A DNA stretch of 64,000 bases from Reticulascus tulasneorum (GCA_001557505.1 LSAX01000001.1:5146001-5210000), one strand, 5' to 3'. Shown: positions 25,301 to 36,408, numbered from the stretch's first letter. Notes: a model not told the origin generated them from the letters alone. A program made the numbers and translations.

Positions 25301-28118
25301 AGTTCTATAACCAAGTTCTTTTCTATTTTTAATAGCCTTTTTACTTAATAAGCTTATTATTATTAGACTTAAGAAAGAAGAACTTAAGCTAGATCTTAAA
25401 AAATATTAAAGAAAGTTTAAATAATAGATTAGCTAATATTAAAGTTAAGACTAGAAAGATAGATAATCAAATCTATTTAATATATACTTATTTATAAGTC
25501 TATAAAACCTTAAAATTACGATAAAGAGAAAAGACTAACCAACTAAAGAGGTAATAACTAAAGGTTTAACCTTAATCAAGAAAAACATAATTTAAGGATT
25601 TATAATATAATTTATTTAGAATAATCAGATTTAGTAATATTAAAGAAATAACAGCTTTATCAAAAAGGCTTAACTATAAGAGCTAGAAATACTTTATAAT
25701 ATATAAATAGTTATTTTTATTAATTATTATGATAATTATTAGGTTATAATTATTGTTAATTAGGTTTATAAGATTATTTTCTTTTATAATAACTTTTAGA
25801 GTAATAGTTATATTGAAGATTAGTTTACTTTGTAAATGATATAAGTTATAAATTAATATTAAACTCACGGGCTTAGTCTTATTAACAAATAAGTCTTAAA
25901 AGTTAAGTTTTATTTATACTTAAACGTTATTTAACTTGATAATTATAATTATAGATATTTTACGTTAGACTAGATTAAAACGATGGTCTAAAAAGCTAAG
26001 ATAAACCTAGTATAATTAGCCTTTTACTAGATCTAAAATAAGCAAACTTATTATTAATTAAGTAAAAAGCAGCTTATTATTTATATTAATATCTATTTTT
26101 AAAACCTAATTAGGCGTGAACTTAGCTTATCTATTTATATATAAGAATATAACCGCTATGATGTTAAGATATTATATAAAGAATATCCTCTTTAAACGTT
26201 AAAAGCTATAGAAAGATAAAAAGGCCCTTTATTAACAATGTTTCCTTTAACTAAGAAGGCTAACATATTTTTAAAGACCTTCTAGAACCTAAAACAAATA
26301 AAAAAAATCCTTGAAGATAAAAGCTTAGCAGTTATTTTATATAATATAGCTAATAAATTTTTTTAAAAGAATATACTTTTATTAAAATCTCTATATTATT
26401 ACTTTTTACCTAAGCTAGAGAATTAACGTTATTAGTTATCATCTTCTCTTATATTTCTAATTATCAAACCTATTAAGAAGCTTTGAGATAAACCTAATCA
26501 GGTCTTTATAAACCTTCTTAATATAAATAGCTTGAAGGATATGAAAGCTCTTAAGGGTTGGTTAAAAGGCTATTAGTCGAAAACATAGTAGAATTAATAA
26601 TAATAGGTAAATAAACTTTAGCTGTTTATAGGTTTTTAGAATTTTAAATTAAAAATAACTAATAAAGACTAACTAAATGATAAAGAGATATTAAGTAGTT
26701 TTATCTTAATCTATAAAAGACTTATTAATTCTTTAATTATTTACTAGATAAAGAATAACTAAATTATAAACTTAAAAAGTAAAATTATTACCTTTAAGTA
26801 AAAATAGAATATTAAGTAGGTATAAAAAACTTATTTATTAATAATTATCAGATATTTTAATAATTATTAAGTTATGATTATTATTAATTAAGCTTATAGA
26901 ATAATCTTTTACTAAGATAACCTTTAAGGAGATAAAATTAATATAGAAGAATAGTTTATAATATAGATAAATTATATTTTTTGTTAATATTAAAAATATA
27001 GATTAAGACTTAGTGAATCTTAAGTCTTTCAAATAAGTGTTTACCTTTATTATAATATAATATAACTAGACGGATATAATTACGGTTTCTTAATATTAGA
27101 ATAGATCTATTACATAATACGAAAAAGGCTTTAAGATATTAGGTTCTCTACTCTTTACATCATATTAGATAACGCTTTTTATTATTAAGAATTATAACTA
27201 TGGCTATATACGTATATTAAAGCCAACCTTAAGAACCTAATCAGGGCTAAACTTAGTTTCTCTTTATAATATTAGTAACTTGATAATGGTTATAAGGCTA
27301 GTATTATAAATAAAGATTAATTAAAACCTATTTTGTTACCTTTTTTATGTTCTAATAGTTTTAGCTTAGTTAACTAAATGTAAATTAAAAACTTCTATTA
27401 TAATAAAAATAATAAACCTATCTTCTCTAATAGAGACGAAGATAATAAAGATATTAATATATCTAATTAAAGCTTAAAGACCTTAACTAATCGTTTTGAG
27501 ACCTTAGTTCTTAAATCTTTATTACTTATTGTTTTGTTGTGGACGTCTTAGGCTAAGTTTACGTTTAAGAAAGACTTTTTATTTTATGTTACCTTAATGC
27601 CGAAGAAGAGAGTAAGTTATTTATAGCTAATTATCTATATAAAACCTTCTATAAAGGCCTAACTTATTATAAATAATCTTCTCTTAATGTTTACTAGATT
27701 ACTTTATATAAGTATTATTATTAATAAGAAGTTTATATTATAATATATTATAATAGCTAAATGGTTTTTATAATAATAAGACCTTTTCGCTAATATTAAT
27801 AGATAATCTAAGATATATAATCACGTTAAGATAATTAAGTTTATAATAACCCCTAGATAAATAAGATAAAGAAGATTTAAAATATCTTATAAGTAGATAT
27901 AATAAGATATTAAGAATAAATAAAAAGCTAAATTATATTAAGTTAAAAGACGAACTCTCTGTAGATCTTATATATACCTATAAGAATAACCGGTGATATA
28001 TAAAGCTAAAACGTTTGATAAACGTAAACGTTCTCCTAACTCTCTAGAAGAAGAATCTAAGAAAAAACGTAATAATAAAACTTAATTCGTGAAAACGTTA
28101 AACATCATATTTAAGGAC
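22361..28118. other. 5.7 kb of RIP-degraded DNA of unknown origin downstream of pol
   Basis: This lies between the end of the gypsy pol and the right inner LTR, where an ordinary gypsy element has only a short untranslated tract. It carries plus-strand fragments that look once coding. Two stretches near 25.72 and 26.85 kb could be decayed CCHC zinc knuckles, and a basic segment near 28.00-28.08 kb includes KRKRSPN. I see no reverse transcriptase of its own. It may be an additional gene region of a giant element, or a further nested insertion. I do not recognise it. Confidence 0.4.
24392..24422. repeat. A-rich tract
   Basis: About 30 bases almost entirely A, with two interrupting G. It could be a relic poly(A) tail of a nested LINE or cDNA, or simple slippage in AT-rich DNA; no matching target duplication was seen. 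Confidence 0.5.
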
Positions 28119-28548
28119 AATTAAAACTAGGTAAGGCAAAATAAATATATTTTACTATAAACCTATCATAGCTAGCCTAATTAGGCTTAGATATATACTT
28201 ACGTATATATTAATTATCAATCTTTTCTATATTTAGTTATTTTCGTAGCTTTTATTAACACGTTCGTAAGTACGCTTATAGGTATACTTCGCGATACCGT
28301 TAAATTCATATTATTAAGTTATCTTATAAAATCATAAATTTATAAATCTTTACCCTACGAAAGCCTCGATTATACCATTAGATCTACTTATCCCTGATCA
28401 GGGATAGAACACCTTCTACGCCTACGTAGTTATCTAGATAGCTAAGATATCGCTATTTTAATATGTTATGTTAGGTTATATATATTAGAGTGTTTAGTGG
28501 TTATGGTGGTGTAGTTACAAGACGACCTGGCCTAGGTTAATTTTAGTA
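28119..28548 (+). repeat. Inner LTR, right copy (430 bp)
   Basis: Partner of 13868-14297, equal in length. It keeps far more G and C than the left copy, especially in its right half. The preceding TTAAGGA is a possible polypurine tract, consistent with this being the 3' LTR of a plus-strand element. Confidence 0.85.
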
Positions 28549-29391
28549 TTTATCTTTTTTATTATTATTATTAACTTTAATCTTATCTTTAATATCTTTT
28601 ATAATAATATTTACTTATAAAGGTCCGGTCGTAATCTGGCTAGTAGATTGTATACTTAATATCTTTCTGGTAGGTAATAAGGTATTTTTCTTTTAAGAAC
28701 GTCGTAGTGATTAAGGAATATGTTAAAAGTTTCCGTGGTTATTATATAGAAGGTTAATAATTTGGTAATAACGTTAAAAATGCAGGTTTTAAGGTTAATA
28801 ATATTTATTTTTAGTTATATCTTTATTTCTAAAAAGGTAATCTCGTCTTGCCGGTTTTTATAGTTTATTATTATATAGCTTATTTATTATTATTATATTA
28901 ATCTTTCTAAATATAAACCTATATATAACATCTTCTAGATATTAGTTATCTACTTATTACCGTTTATTATAAATTAAGACTTAAGTTTAAAAAAAAATAT
29001 TATTAACTTAGATTAATTTTTATTTTTATATTTTAACGGTTTTAGCTATATTTTTATAAAGCCTTTAATTCTAACTTATTTTAAAGAGTTGGTTAGGTAT
29101 TACGTCTTTATTATAATTAATTCTTCTAGGATATTATAAATTAGCTTTTCTCTTTATAAGATTATTATTAAGTAATTATGTTTTTTCTATATCTTATCTT
29201 TATTTAGACGTTATTAGATATATTTATCTATTTCTTCTTCTATTAATCTTATCAGCTTTATCAGGATATTTAGCTTATATGTTAAAAATAATATATTTTC
29301 ATAGCTTAATAATTAGGAAAATGGTGTTTTGCCTATTACCTCTATAATACCTTTCTAGTTTATACTCTTTTTAAAAATAAAAAGATAAACT
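28549..29391 (-). pseudogene. Displaced leader/gag part of the outer block-1 gypsy
   Basis: These 843 bases lie between the inner right LTR and the outer right LTR. By element logic they are the 5' leader and start of gag of the minus-strand outer element, cut off from the rest by the nested insertion. The sequence is too RIP-mutated to identify a protein. Confidence 0.55.
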
Positions 29392-29638
29392 TATCAAGGT
29401 TAACGTCTATAAAAGTTATAATATAAAATAAAAAGGTACACGGCTTAGTCATTATAAGCCTCTTACTAGGTAAGTATATATAGATAACGGTTTTTATCTC
29501 TGAACCTCTTAGGTCTACCTCGGGGCCCTCCTGCTCTATATAGCTTTGACCTTCGTGGTTCCTCTCAGTGGTAGGTAGCAGGGGCCCCCCTGGTTTATTA
29601 CCTCGCCTTTTCCCCTAGGGTCCCGACTGCTCGTGACA
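29392..29638 (-). repeat. Outer LTR, right copy (5' LTR of block-1 gypsy)
   Basis: 247 bp starting TATCA (RIP form of TGTCA) and ending TGACA, followed directly by AAATG. Its inner half is AT-shifted and its outer half is nearly unmutated and GC-rich, the mirror image of the left copy. Confidence 0.92.
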
Positions 29639-29643
29639 AAATG
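29639..29643. repeat. Target-site duplication AAATG, right copy
   Basis: Directly abuts the right outer LTR and matches 8024-8028. Confidence 0.9.
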
Positions 29644-30068
29644 CAATACAATGCTGCATTAAGCCTGCGAAGTTGACCAGGACGGTGGCTTAGCAATTAA
29701 GCTGATAAGTTGATGTGTCTTTGAGACGTTGCTAGTTGTGAGCCGACTGGTAGAAGTTTAGACTATGAACCACAAAACAGCGTGTCTAAAGTAGCTGAAT
29801 ATAGATATCAATATGCTAGTCGTCTGCGTAAGACATTGTAATGTCGGATGCTGTGTTACCAACCACTTTACGTAAATCTCAACCCCGGCAAGAGTTTGTT
29901 TACCGGCTGTTCACGATGGAAAAGGGAGGGGGTTGTGGTGTTCACCGTCCCTTACGAAACATAAAAAGCTCGATAATCTCCTCTGCTGAGGAGACTCAAC
30001 ATACTCTACGAAGAAACAAGCAACGCCAGCCTTTAAGCCTGCCTGGCTAACTAAACACCATTCCCAAA
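29644..30068. other. Upstream region of the cysteine-rich gene
   Basis: About 425 bp of normal DNA between the transposon edge and the secreted-protein ATG, so this gene's whole promoter lies within half a kilobase of a RIP block. A short open frame (29841-30050) has no recognisable content and is probably leader sequence. Confidence 0.5.
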
Positions 30069-31022
30069 ATGCTTCTGAACACTGTTCTCGCTATTTGGTT
30101 TGTTCTTGCGGTATCCGCAACACCAGTATCAAACCCATCACTGGACCTTAGTGCCAGAACATCGATCAGCCCTTGTGATGGTGGACGAACCTTCTGTGGT
30201 TGGGTCGACAAGGCAAACAATATTGCGCCTCAATGCAAATGCCCCAGCGGTCAATCATGGAACACGAATAAACACAGCTGCATTGCCCCATCGCTAACCA
30301 TACCAAAGACTCGGGTCAAGGAGAAGGTGATCTGCGCCAGAGATCGGAACAACTACTGTGACTATGGTACGTGGTCAATACGTCAATGTCATAGTGCGAG
30401 TCTTCTTTGAATAGACTAACCATACTCTAATCGCAGACGAATCCCAGGATCTTTGCAAAAACGACGGCAAGAGCATTGTCGTCATTGTCAACGTTGATAT
30501 TGATGTGGCTATACTAAAGCTCACCTTGGATAAGGAGTGTGCCAAGCCCAAATGTGCCGCCGGGCAGTACTGGAGCGATCTAGACAAAAAGTGCCGCTTC
30601 CCTAACTTCCCTAGTTCCAAGGTAGCTTCTTGTCAAAAGAAGGGTGGTAGGCCTGTCTGCGCTAGAACACCAAAGGACTTCTGCAATTTCGGTGAGTGAA
30701 ATAGTGGCGAAACCCCAGTACTTCGGGACCCATGCATGAACGTGGCTACGGCATTGCTGACGTCTGCCAACCAACAGATGAAACAGAGTCATTTTGCGAA
30801 GATGACGGTATCAACTGCCTCCAATGTCTGGAAATCGGCGACGCGGTCCAGAAAGTTCTTGGGGGCGTATATGTTTCCATCGAAGTGGCCGTTAACGCGC
30901 TTGGGTTTGACTGTCTCTGTAACGGACTTGGCTGTGTCTTGAACGAGGCAGTTTGGGGACTCCTCATGGGTGTCGGTGGCATTCTGTGCGGAATCGGTAA
31001 ACTGCTTGGGATCTGCAATTGA
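30069..31022 (+). CDS. Secreted cysteine-rich repeat protein, effector-like
   Basis: Not a family I can name. Exons 30069-30366, 30437-30691 and 30778-31022 (introns 70 and 86 bp, both phase 1, donors GTACGT and GTGAGT, GACTAAC branch site in the first) give 265 residues. Residues 1-17 are a clear signal peptide. The mature part has repeated cysteine modules: CKCPSGQSW ... C and CAKPKCAAGQYW ... C, each with GQ-aromatic-Trp (or SW) spacing. Two further segments end FCNFDE or YCDYDE, and both introns fall at the same place in this D-E motif, which points to internal exon duplication. The C-terminal ~70 residues hold a CLQC and a glycine-rich hydrophobic stretch ending in CN. High Cys, secretion and location beside AT-rich repeats are effector traits, but the role is inference. 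Confidence 0.8.
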
Positions 31023-31308
31023 TCAATATCCCAATCTTAGACAAGATCTGGTGTGGAGAATGCCTCTTTTGAACCCTTGCATATAGCCTTAATTGAATAA
31101 AATCATAATTAGACGGCGATCTTAGCTCCCCATATTCGAGTGAACAGTTGGTGTGCTGACATAGCTCTGTCTTCCAACTGTCATATGCAGGTGAAATAGC
31201 AGCACGGCACACTCTCCTAGGCGCATGGGTTGGCGATCGGCGAAGCCATCATTCTCGGTCACGGTGTGTATGAAGATGAACTTGTAACCTAGCGCTGGCA
31301 GTTTGGTG

Positions 31309-32378
31309 CTAAATAGTGCTATCTCCCCAGTAATACGTCCAAATATCAACACCATAGAAACTGTCCTTGTAGCTGCCACCAGCCTCATCCCCTGCCGCAC
31401 CGGCACAGACCAACAGTGGCATGAAATGCTCACCGCCACCCGGTGGATGCATCTCATAGCTATGTGGTAAATCCCTCCAATCCAGCAGTAATTTTGCTCT
31501 CTCCTCTGGTATCTTCGTCATGACGGCTTCTGTCAGCTTGCTGTTCCACTCGCGCACAGCTCCCGTCAACTTGGCAGCGGAGGCAACGTCGCCCATAAAC
31601 AGATGCCGCATTTTAGACAGATTATGGAAGGAAGCAAACCCAGAGCCGACAATCGCGATATTGGAGTCCCGGAGCTTAGAGAGCGCAACCCCCATTTTTT
31701 GGTGCTGGGCCGGATCTTCAGATGCGAGGACAGAGAGTTGGATGATCGGGATATCCGCTGCGGGGTTGATTAAGAGAAAAGGGATGAAGACGCCGTGATC
31801 CCAACCTCCGCCCAGTCAGCACATGCTACTCCTAGGTACCTCCGCTTCTCACCGACTGTAAAAATCTCACAAACAGACAACATACCTCGCTTGCCATCCA
31901 TCTCTGGCTCAAGTCCCTCTGCAATCAGCGCTTGCTTGACCTTCTCTGCAATCTCGGGAGATCCTGGTGCAGGATACTTCAAGGCATATGCCTCTTTTGG
32001 AAAACCGCCATAGTCGTAATACAGTTCGTGACGAGCCGCCGATGAAATTGTAGGGTTGCGTTCTGACCAGTGCGCGGTAACGACGACTATTGCGCGAGGC
32101 GCTTCAGTGGTTCCCAGCTTCAGGATCTTGGGGACTCGATTTTTAAGAGACCTGATGATATCCTTATGACCTGCGTCACCGAGGATCGGCATGGGACCTG
32201 ATGTTAAGTTAGTAATGTTGACATCGCAATCCCAGTTCGGGGAAGACATTTGGGCAACGACGATACCTCCGCCATGGGATATGCAAATCACTGGTGCGCG
32301 TGGCATCCTGACTGAGGTATAAAGTCTTGATTGTTTCAGACGAAATCGCGGGATCCTGGGAATATGAGAAAAGCTCAT
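31309..32378 (-). CDS. LigB/DODA-type extradiol ring-opening dioxygenase
   Basis: Class III extradiol dioxygenase family (4,5-DOPA dioxygenase-like), Fe(II) enzymes cleaving catechol rings. Exons 32378-32267, 32197-31886 and 31805-31309 give 306 residues. An in-frame ATG at 32306 gives 282 residues starting MPRAPV, closer to most homologues; the extra 24 residues are basic and could be a targeting peptide. The first intron (69 bp, GTATCG, branch ACTAAC) has no stop and keeps frame, so only homology reveals it: removal joins SHGGG directly to PMPILGD. The second (80 bp) joins KRG to WDHGVF. Conserved His are in SHGGG, TAHWSE, DHGVF and GGEHFMPL, so the metal and catalytic set looks complete. 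The amidohydrolase gene lies 251 bp upstream on the same strand. Confidence 0.88.
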
Positions 32379-32629
32379 TGATCTTTGAGGATTCCTTTGG
32401 CTTTCGTAGGTTATTGAAATACGCTAACAATACGTACCGAAAGAACCTTCTTACGCACGGCAGTCGGGTGTTTAGTCATGTTTCGTAATCGGCTTTGTCA
32501 TCGGCGTTAAGTCCCACGAATCACTCCACTTCGTGCGAACAACATGAGAATGTAGTTTTAAGTGCTAACCTGCGCAAGACATAGAACATCACTCCAACTT
32601 CTCCTTTCTCTGATTCGTTTGTCCGTTGC

Positions 32630-35598
32630 TCATGCATATACGGAAACATGACCAATCCCGGCGCCTACGGCCCGAATCCTGCCCCCGATGTCCAAAGGAC
32701 TGCCTTCAAACACTACGAAATGCTCCATCGACGCTGGCTCATCAATTCCAAGCATCTCATACACATTCTCAGAGATCAGATCTAGCGCCTTCTTCTCGTT
32801 TAACCTCCCTCCGCCATTCTTGTATGCAATGCCGGCAAGCAGCGCCAAATCACGGATCAACCAATCCTCTTCTAGCCCAATGGCAGTGACGACACCGGCA
32901 TCGAGGAGCACATCGATTGCGGTCCCATTTGTGAGTGGCGCCCCAGTAAGAGCGCGGCGTTGCTCCCAAGAGGTAGCATATGATTGAAGAGGGGAGAGAA
33001 TCACCCCTACTGAGGCGCTGGCCAGCTCTTCAGCGACCAGATGTGACTCTGCCCCACCAATGATTACCACCCGAAGCTTGGTAGATGAAGAAGACACCGC
33101 AGTAATTGCGTCTTCGATGGTTGCTTTGAGTCTCAGTGCCGCCGCAATGGCATCGGCGCTATGAACTGTGAAAACCAGTGGCATTTGGCCATTTGTAACC
33201 TTCTTTAAGAAAGCCTGCTCAGAGAAGGGATCTGTGATAGTGCCATTCGAAGCAACAGCCTCCAAGAGCTTGTGACGAAGCGCCCCAACAACACTAGATA
33301 TCGAAGGCTTATCGGCACTCTTCGCGGCCAGCGTTAGTGTGTAGTGTACCGCGACATCTTCGGCCCAAACTGCGTGATTCTCTAGAGCCTGTAAAGCACC
33401 TGTTGAGAAACCGACACTTGTGCCGTGGTGGGTCATCTGCTGGTTCAACTTGGGGGCTGAAATAGCCTTTGTAACACCATACTGCTGCGCGATGTGTAGT
33501 TTTTTGTTGCCAAGAACTAGACCGTCGATACCACGGGAGAAGACATTGGGATTAGGGCCGTTGTCCGTGCTCTTCTCAGCATCGATCTCGTTCAGTCCGA
33601 TGGTCGATCCAATGGCGGTGAAAGACTTAGAGAGATAGCCATTCTTTATGGGGATGATGCCGTGCGGGGATGCTGAGGCGACCTCCAGCTCGCGATGACA
33701 GGCGCCCACACAGGTTATTTTGCCGTTCGAGATTGCGACATTGACTGTGCCCTCGCCGGATTGGATGGCTTCCTCCTTGCCCGACAGCAGGACTTTCGAT
33801 AAGCCAGTAAAGACCACATCCTTCAACACTTTTGGTTCCTCTATAATCTCGGCAAGCGTCAAATCTGGCACGATTGGCTGACTCGCTGGCTTCTCAAGCT
33901 CGACTGGATCTCTGAACTGAGCCGTTCCATCAATCCAGACTTGCACCGGCGCCGCTCCAACGCTAAGAGGATCGCTATCCCACACCACAATATCAGCGTC
34001 AAACCCAGGCTTGATCTTTCCAATTCTCTGGCCGAGACCAAGAAGCTCGGCTGGTGCGGATGTCACGCTTGCTAGCGCAGCATGGTACGGCAAACCGTAG
34101 CGATAGCCCTTTGCAGCTTCGAAGACCACATGCTGAGCATTTAACACTGGGTTGTCACTGACGTAGACAGGTACCAAGTTATTCTCCCAAAGGACCTTTC
34201 CCGCGTACTCCGAGCCAACGTATGACTCGGCTTTGTAGTACATATTGTCCGCAAAGATGGCAGAGGCGGGAGCTCGTCCTCCCCACGCTCTTTTGAGAAT
34301 CTGTATTCACGTTAACTATCTGTCTGATAAAATCGGGCTCTCTAGCCTACCTCAGGCACCAGAAAGGTCTGATGAGCATGATGAAATGCGCGAATCCGGA
34401 ACTTGAACTCGTTCGTATGGTCTACGAACGCCTCCAGGTCGGGAATAGTGTAGCAATGCGTGTTGATATGCACCTGGCCCCTCAACGCCGCGCCCAACGA
34501 CTCCCATCTGATCTCCTGTGGAAGGTAGTCATGCATATTCTCAATTCCAAGCTGATCTGCTGCATTGCACCAATCATCTTGCTCCCGCACAAGCTTAGCT
34601 GCCTGTTCAAATGCATGGCGGAACTCCCAGCTCTCCCCCATTCGACTGAACGGTCCAGCTTTGCCGACCCTTCCATACACGCGCTTGGCATTCTCTCCGC
34701 ATGCCATCTTCATGTATCGCCAGTTGCGATCAGGGTCCGCCAGCATATCCTCCGCTGAGATTTCAATCCGACCATCTGGCTTGCCAACCGCATGTTTGAT
34801 GACGAATGCTTCGCCACCCATATTATTGCCTGAGCCAGGCAAGATCAGCGAGGTGGTCACACCTCCAGATTTGATGACCTGGATTTGGTTATCAAGCGGA
34901 TTGAGACCGTCGATCGAGCGCACAAACGGTGTAATGTTGCTGGAGAGTTCGTTCAAATCCTCACTGCCAACAAGACTAGGCAAAGAATCTAGACCCGTGT
35001 GTGAGTGCATGTCGATTATGCCGCTAGTAAGCTGGCGGCCTTTGGCGTCCCATATCTCCGTGTCCTTTGGCAAAGACTGCAGGCTGATTTCAGATTCAAC
35101 TCTCACGATAAGTCCAAACTCCAACAGCACGTCTGCTGTGATCCAAGAATATCCTTTCCCAGCATGATCATTCTCCACGCTGGTACCGTTGGCAGGTTCT
35201 CCGACCCAGACAGTGGCATTCTGAATCAGGGTCGGCTTGTGGCCGTCGATGTATCGAGCATTTCTTTGTCGCCCTAATCCGATGGGATCCTGTGGTTTGC
35301 GACGCAGTTTGGAGCAGGTGCTCAGATCTTCCAACAGGCGAGCTTGTGATCGTCTGTCTGGGCTTCCGGGCTGCCTTGTCATTTGCTTCCATTGTGCAAA
35401 GACTATGAATGCCAAACATGCGAAGCCCGAAAGCGCGACAATCCTCATGGCTCGCGACGGGCGCATCCACCGCCTCCTACCATTTTGCAAGCGTCGTACC
35501 GGCACAATGGTGCTGTACGGGGGAGGACCGCCCTTCTCTGAATCCATCTTGCTTGGTCGAATACAGGGGCTATCTTGTGCTAACGCCGGCGGCATCAT
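32630..35598 (-). CDS. Membrane-anchored amidohydrolase-superfamily protein
   Basis: Metal-dependent hydrolase of the imidazolonepropionase-like amidohydrolase type; substrate unknown. Two exons, 35598-34351 and 34300-32630 (intron 50 bp, GTAGGC...CAG), encode 972 residues. Residues 1-50 are hydrophilic and basic, 51-69 form one transmembrane segment, and the rest should lie outside the cytosol (type II). The metal motif MHSHTG gives His 198 and 200. Further candidate ligands are in HINTHCY and FHHAHQ, near the exon junction. The usual return of the C-terminal beta-sandwich appears in PGFDADIVVWDSDP. A second half (about 620-970) continues with another amidohydrolase-like pattern ending in GSPLDIGGRIRAV. 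It is long for the superfamily but typical of fungal relatives. The LTR edge of AT block 2 lies about 590 bp upstream of the start. Confidence 0.85.
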
Positions 35599-36179
35599 CG
35601 GAAATAAATATAAGAGGAGAAAGCAAGAAGTAAGGAATCGTACAGGTCGATTGAGCGATTGGCATTGGCATTTAGATAAGCTGGCGAATGGATTCGCGAT
35701 TTACAAATGCTAGCCTGAAGGAGAAGGTCGAGTGTCCCCCGCCTGGTCCGTTGAGGGAGATGTTTCAGTGACACAAAATGGAATGGCTGGTTTTGGTGGT
35801 CATCTCGGTGGCGGTTCGGCATTGTCCCACCCGTCTTCGAACAAAAAGCTTATAAAATCGTCTGGAGACTACATTGCGGGAGACACCAGTTGCAAGCCCC
35901 AGTTATCAGTGCTGAACCTTCCGTGCATCAGCTCACTCGTTTCGGTATCTACAAACAGATTATTTGGTAGGTTATATCACCCACTAGGCATCAGTCTTGA
36001 AGACTACCTCACTCCATAAATGTGGTGGACCTAACGACCTAAGTTCACTTGCCGAGCCCGGCCTATAGTTAGATGCTCTGAGAGCCCGCTGTAAATATAG
36101 AGCCTGTTCTGTGCGAACCACTCAAAATAGCCATCGTCCACTGTGGTACTTTCTCAGATATCGCCTCGCCACCACAGCA
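35599..36179. other. Short promoter region ending at AT block 2
   Basis: About 580 bp upstream of the amidohydrolase start with normal composition. Short open frames have no recognisable content. Any further upstream control region is displaced by the 14.4-kb insertion. Confidence 0.5.
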
Positions 36180-36185
36180 TGCAAT
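36180..36185. repeat. Target-site duplication TGCAAT, left copy
   Basis: TGCAAT before the left LTR recurs at 50592-50597 just after the right LTR. The preceding A is also shared, so the exact boundary is ambiguous by one base and the duplication could be read as 5, 6 or 7 bp. Confidence 0.75.
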
Positions 36186-36408
36186 ATGAGGTAGTTGGGA
36201 GGGCAGGCTCTAGCAGGAGCTCCTACAACGTTTATAGGGTCGGGACCGGCGTCTATAGCCTTAATATATTTCTATTCTTCTTCTTACGTTGTTCGATACC
36301 TCCTCTAAGTTCCCCTATAGCCTTAAGGCTGCTGTATAATAGTTCTATAAGACGTCATTATAGGTGTGGCTAGCTGATATTACTTATACCATAGGTAGGT
36401 GTTTTATA
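36186..36408 (-). repeat. LTR of block-2 gypsy, left copy
   Basis: About 223 bp, starting ATGAGG and ending TTATA. Aligns throughout with 50369-50591 with transition differences. The outer half is unmutated and the inner half AT-shifted. Confidence 0.9.

Larger units (their letters stand above)
13868..28548 (+). mobile_element. Nested block with 430-bp LTRs and plus-strand gypsy pol
   Basis: Two direct repeats of exactly 430 bp (13868-14297, 28119-28548) enclose 13.8 kb, inserted into the outer gypsy element in the opposite orientation. Ends approximate TATTAAAA ... TTTTA(A/G)TA, which could be RIP forms of TGTT...AACA. A gypsy reverse transcriptase lies on the plus strand near 20.1 kb. I found no convincing target duplication: left flank AAACA, right flank TTTAT. 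The interior is unusually long for a gypsy element, so it is either a giant family or itself contains another insertion. Confidence 0.75.
8029..29638 (-). mobile_element. AT block 1: RIP-degraded Ty3/gypsy element split by a nested LTR element
   Basis: A 21.6-kb insertion bounded by two 247-bp direct LTRs (8029-8275, 29392-29638) and AAATG target duplications. Removing the nested 14.7-kb block (13868-28548) leaves about 6.93 kb, a normal gypsy length. A degraded reverse-transcriptase box on the minus strand (12408-12425) shows the outer element reads right to left: 5' LTR at the right, leader/gag at 29391-28549, pol continuing from 13867 to 8276. Nearly all CA and TG dinucleotides have become TA, the RIP signature, and stop codons fill every frame. 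No intact protein remains, so it is dead. Confidence 0.88.

Noticed and set aside
8276..29391. AT-rich block as a centromere or mitochondrial insertion
   Set aside because: The block is bounded by matching LTRs with target duplications and contains reverse-transcriptase relics with transition-only decay, which explains it as RIP-mutated retrotransposons.
29639..36185. Secondary-metabolite gene cluster
   Set aside because: No polyketide synthase, NRPS, terpene synthase or cluster regulator is present; only two possibly catabolic enzymes and one secreted protein.
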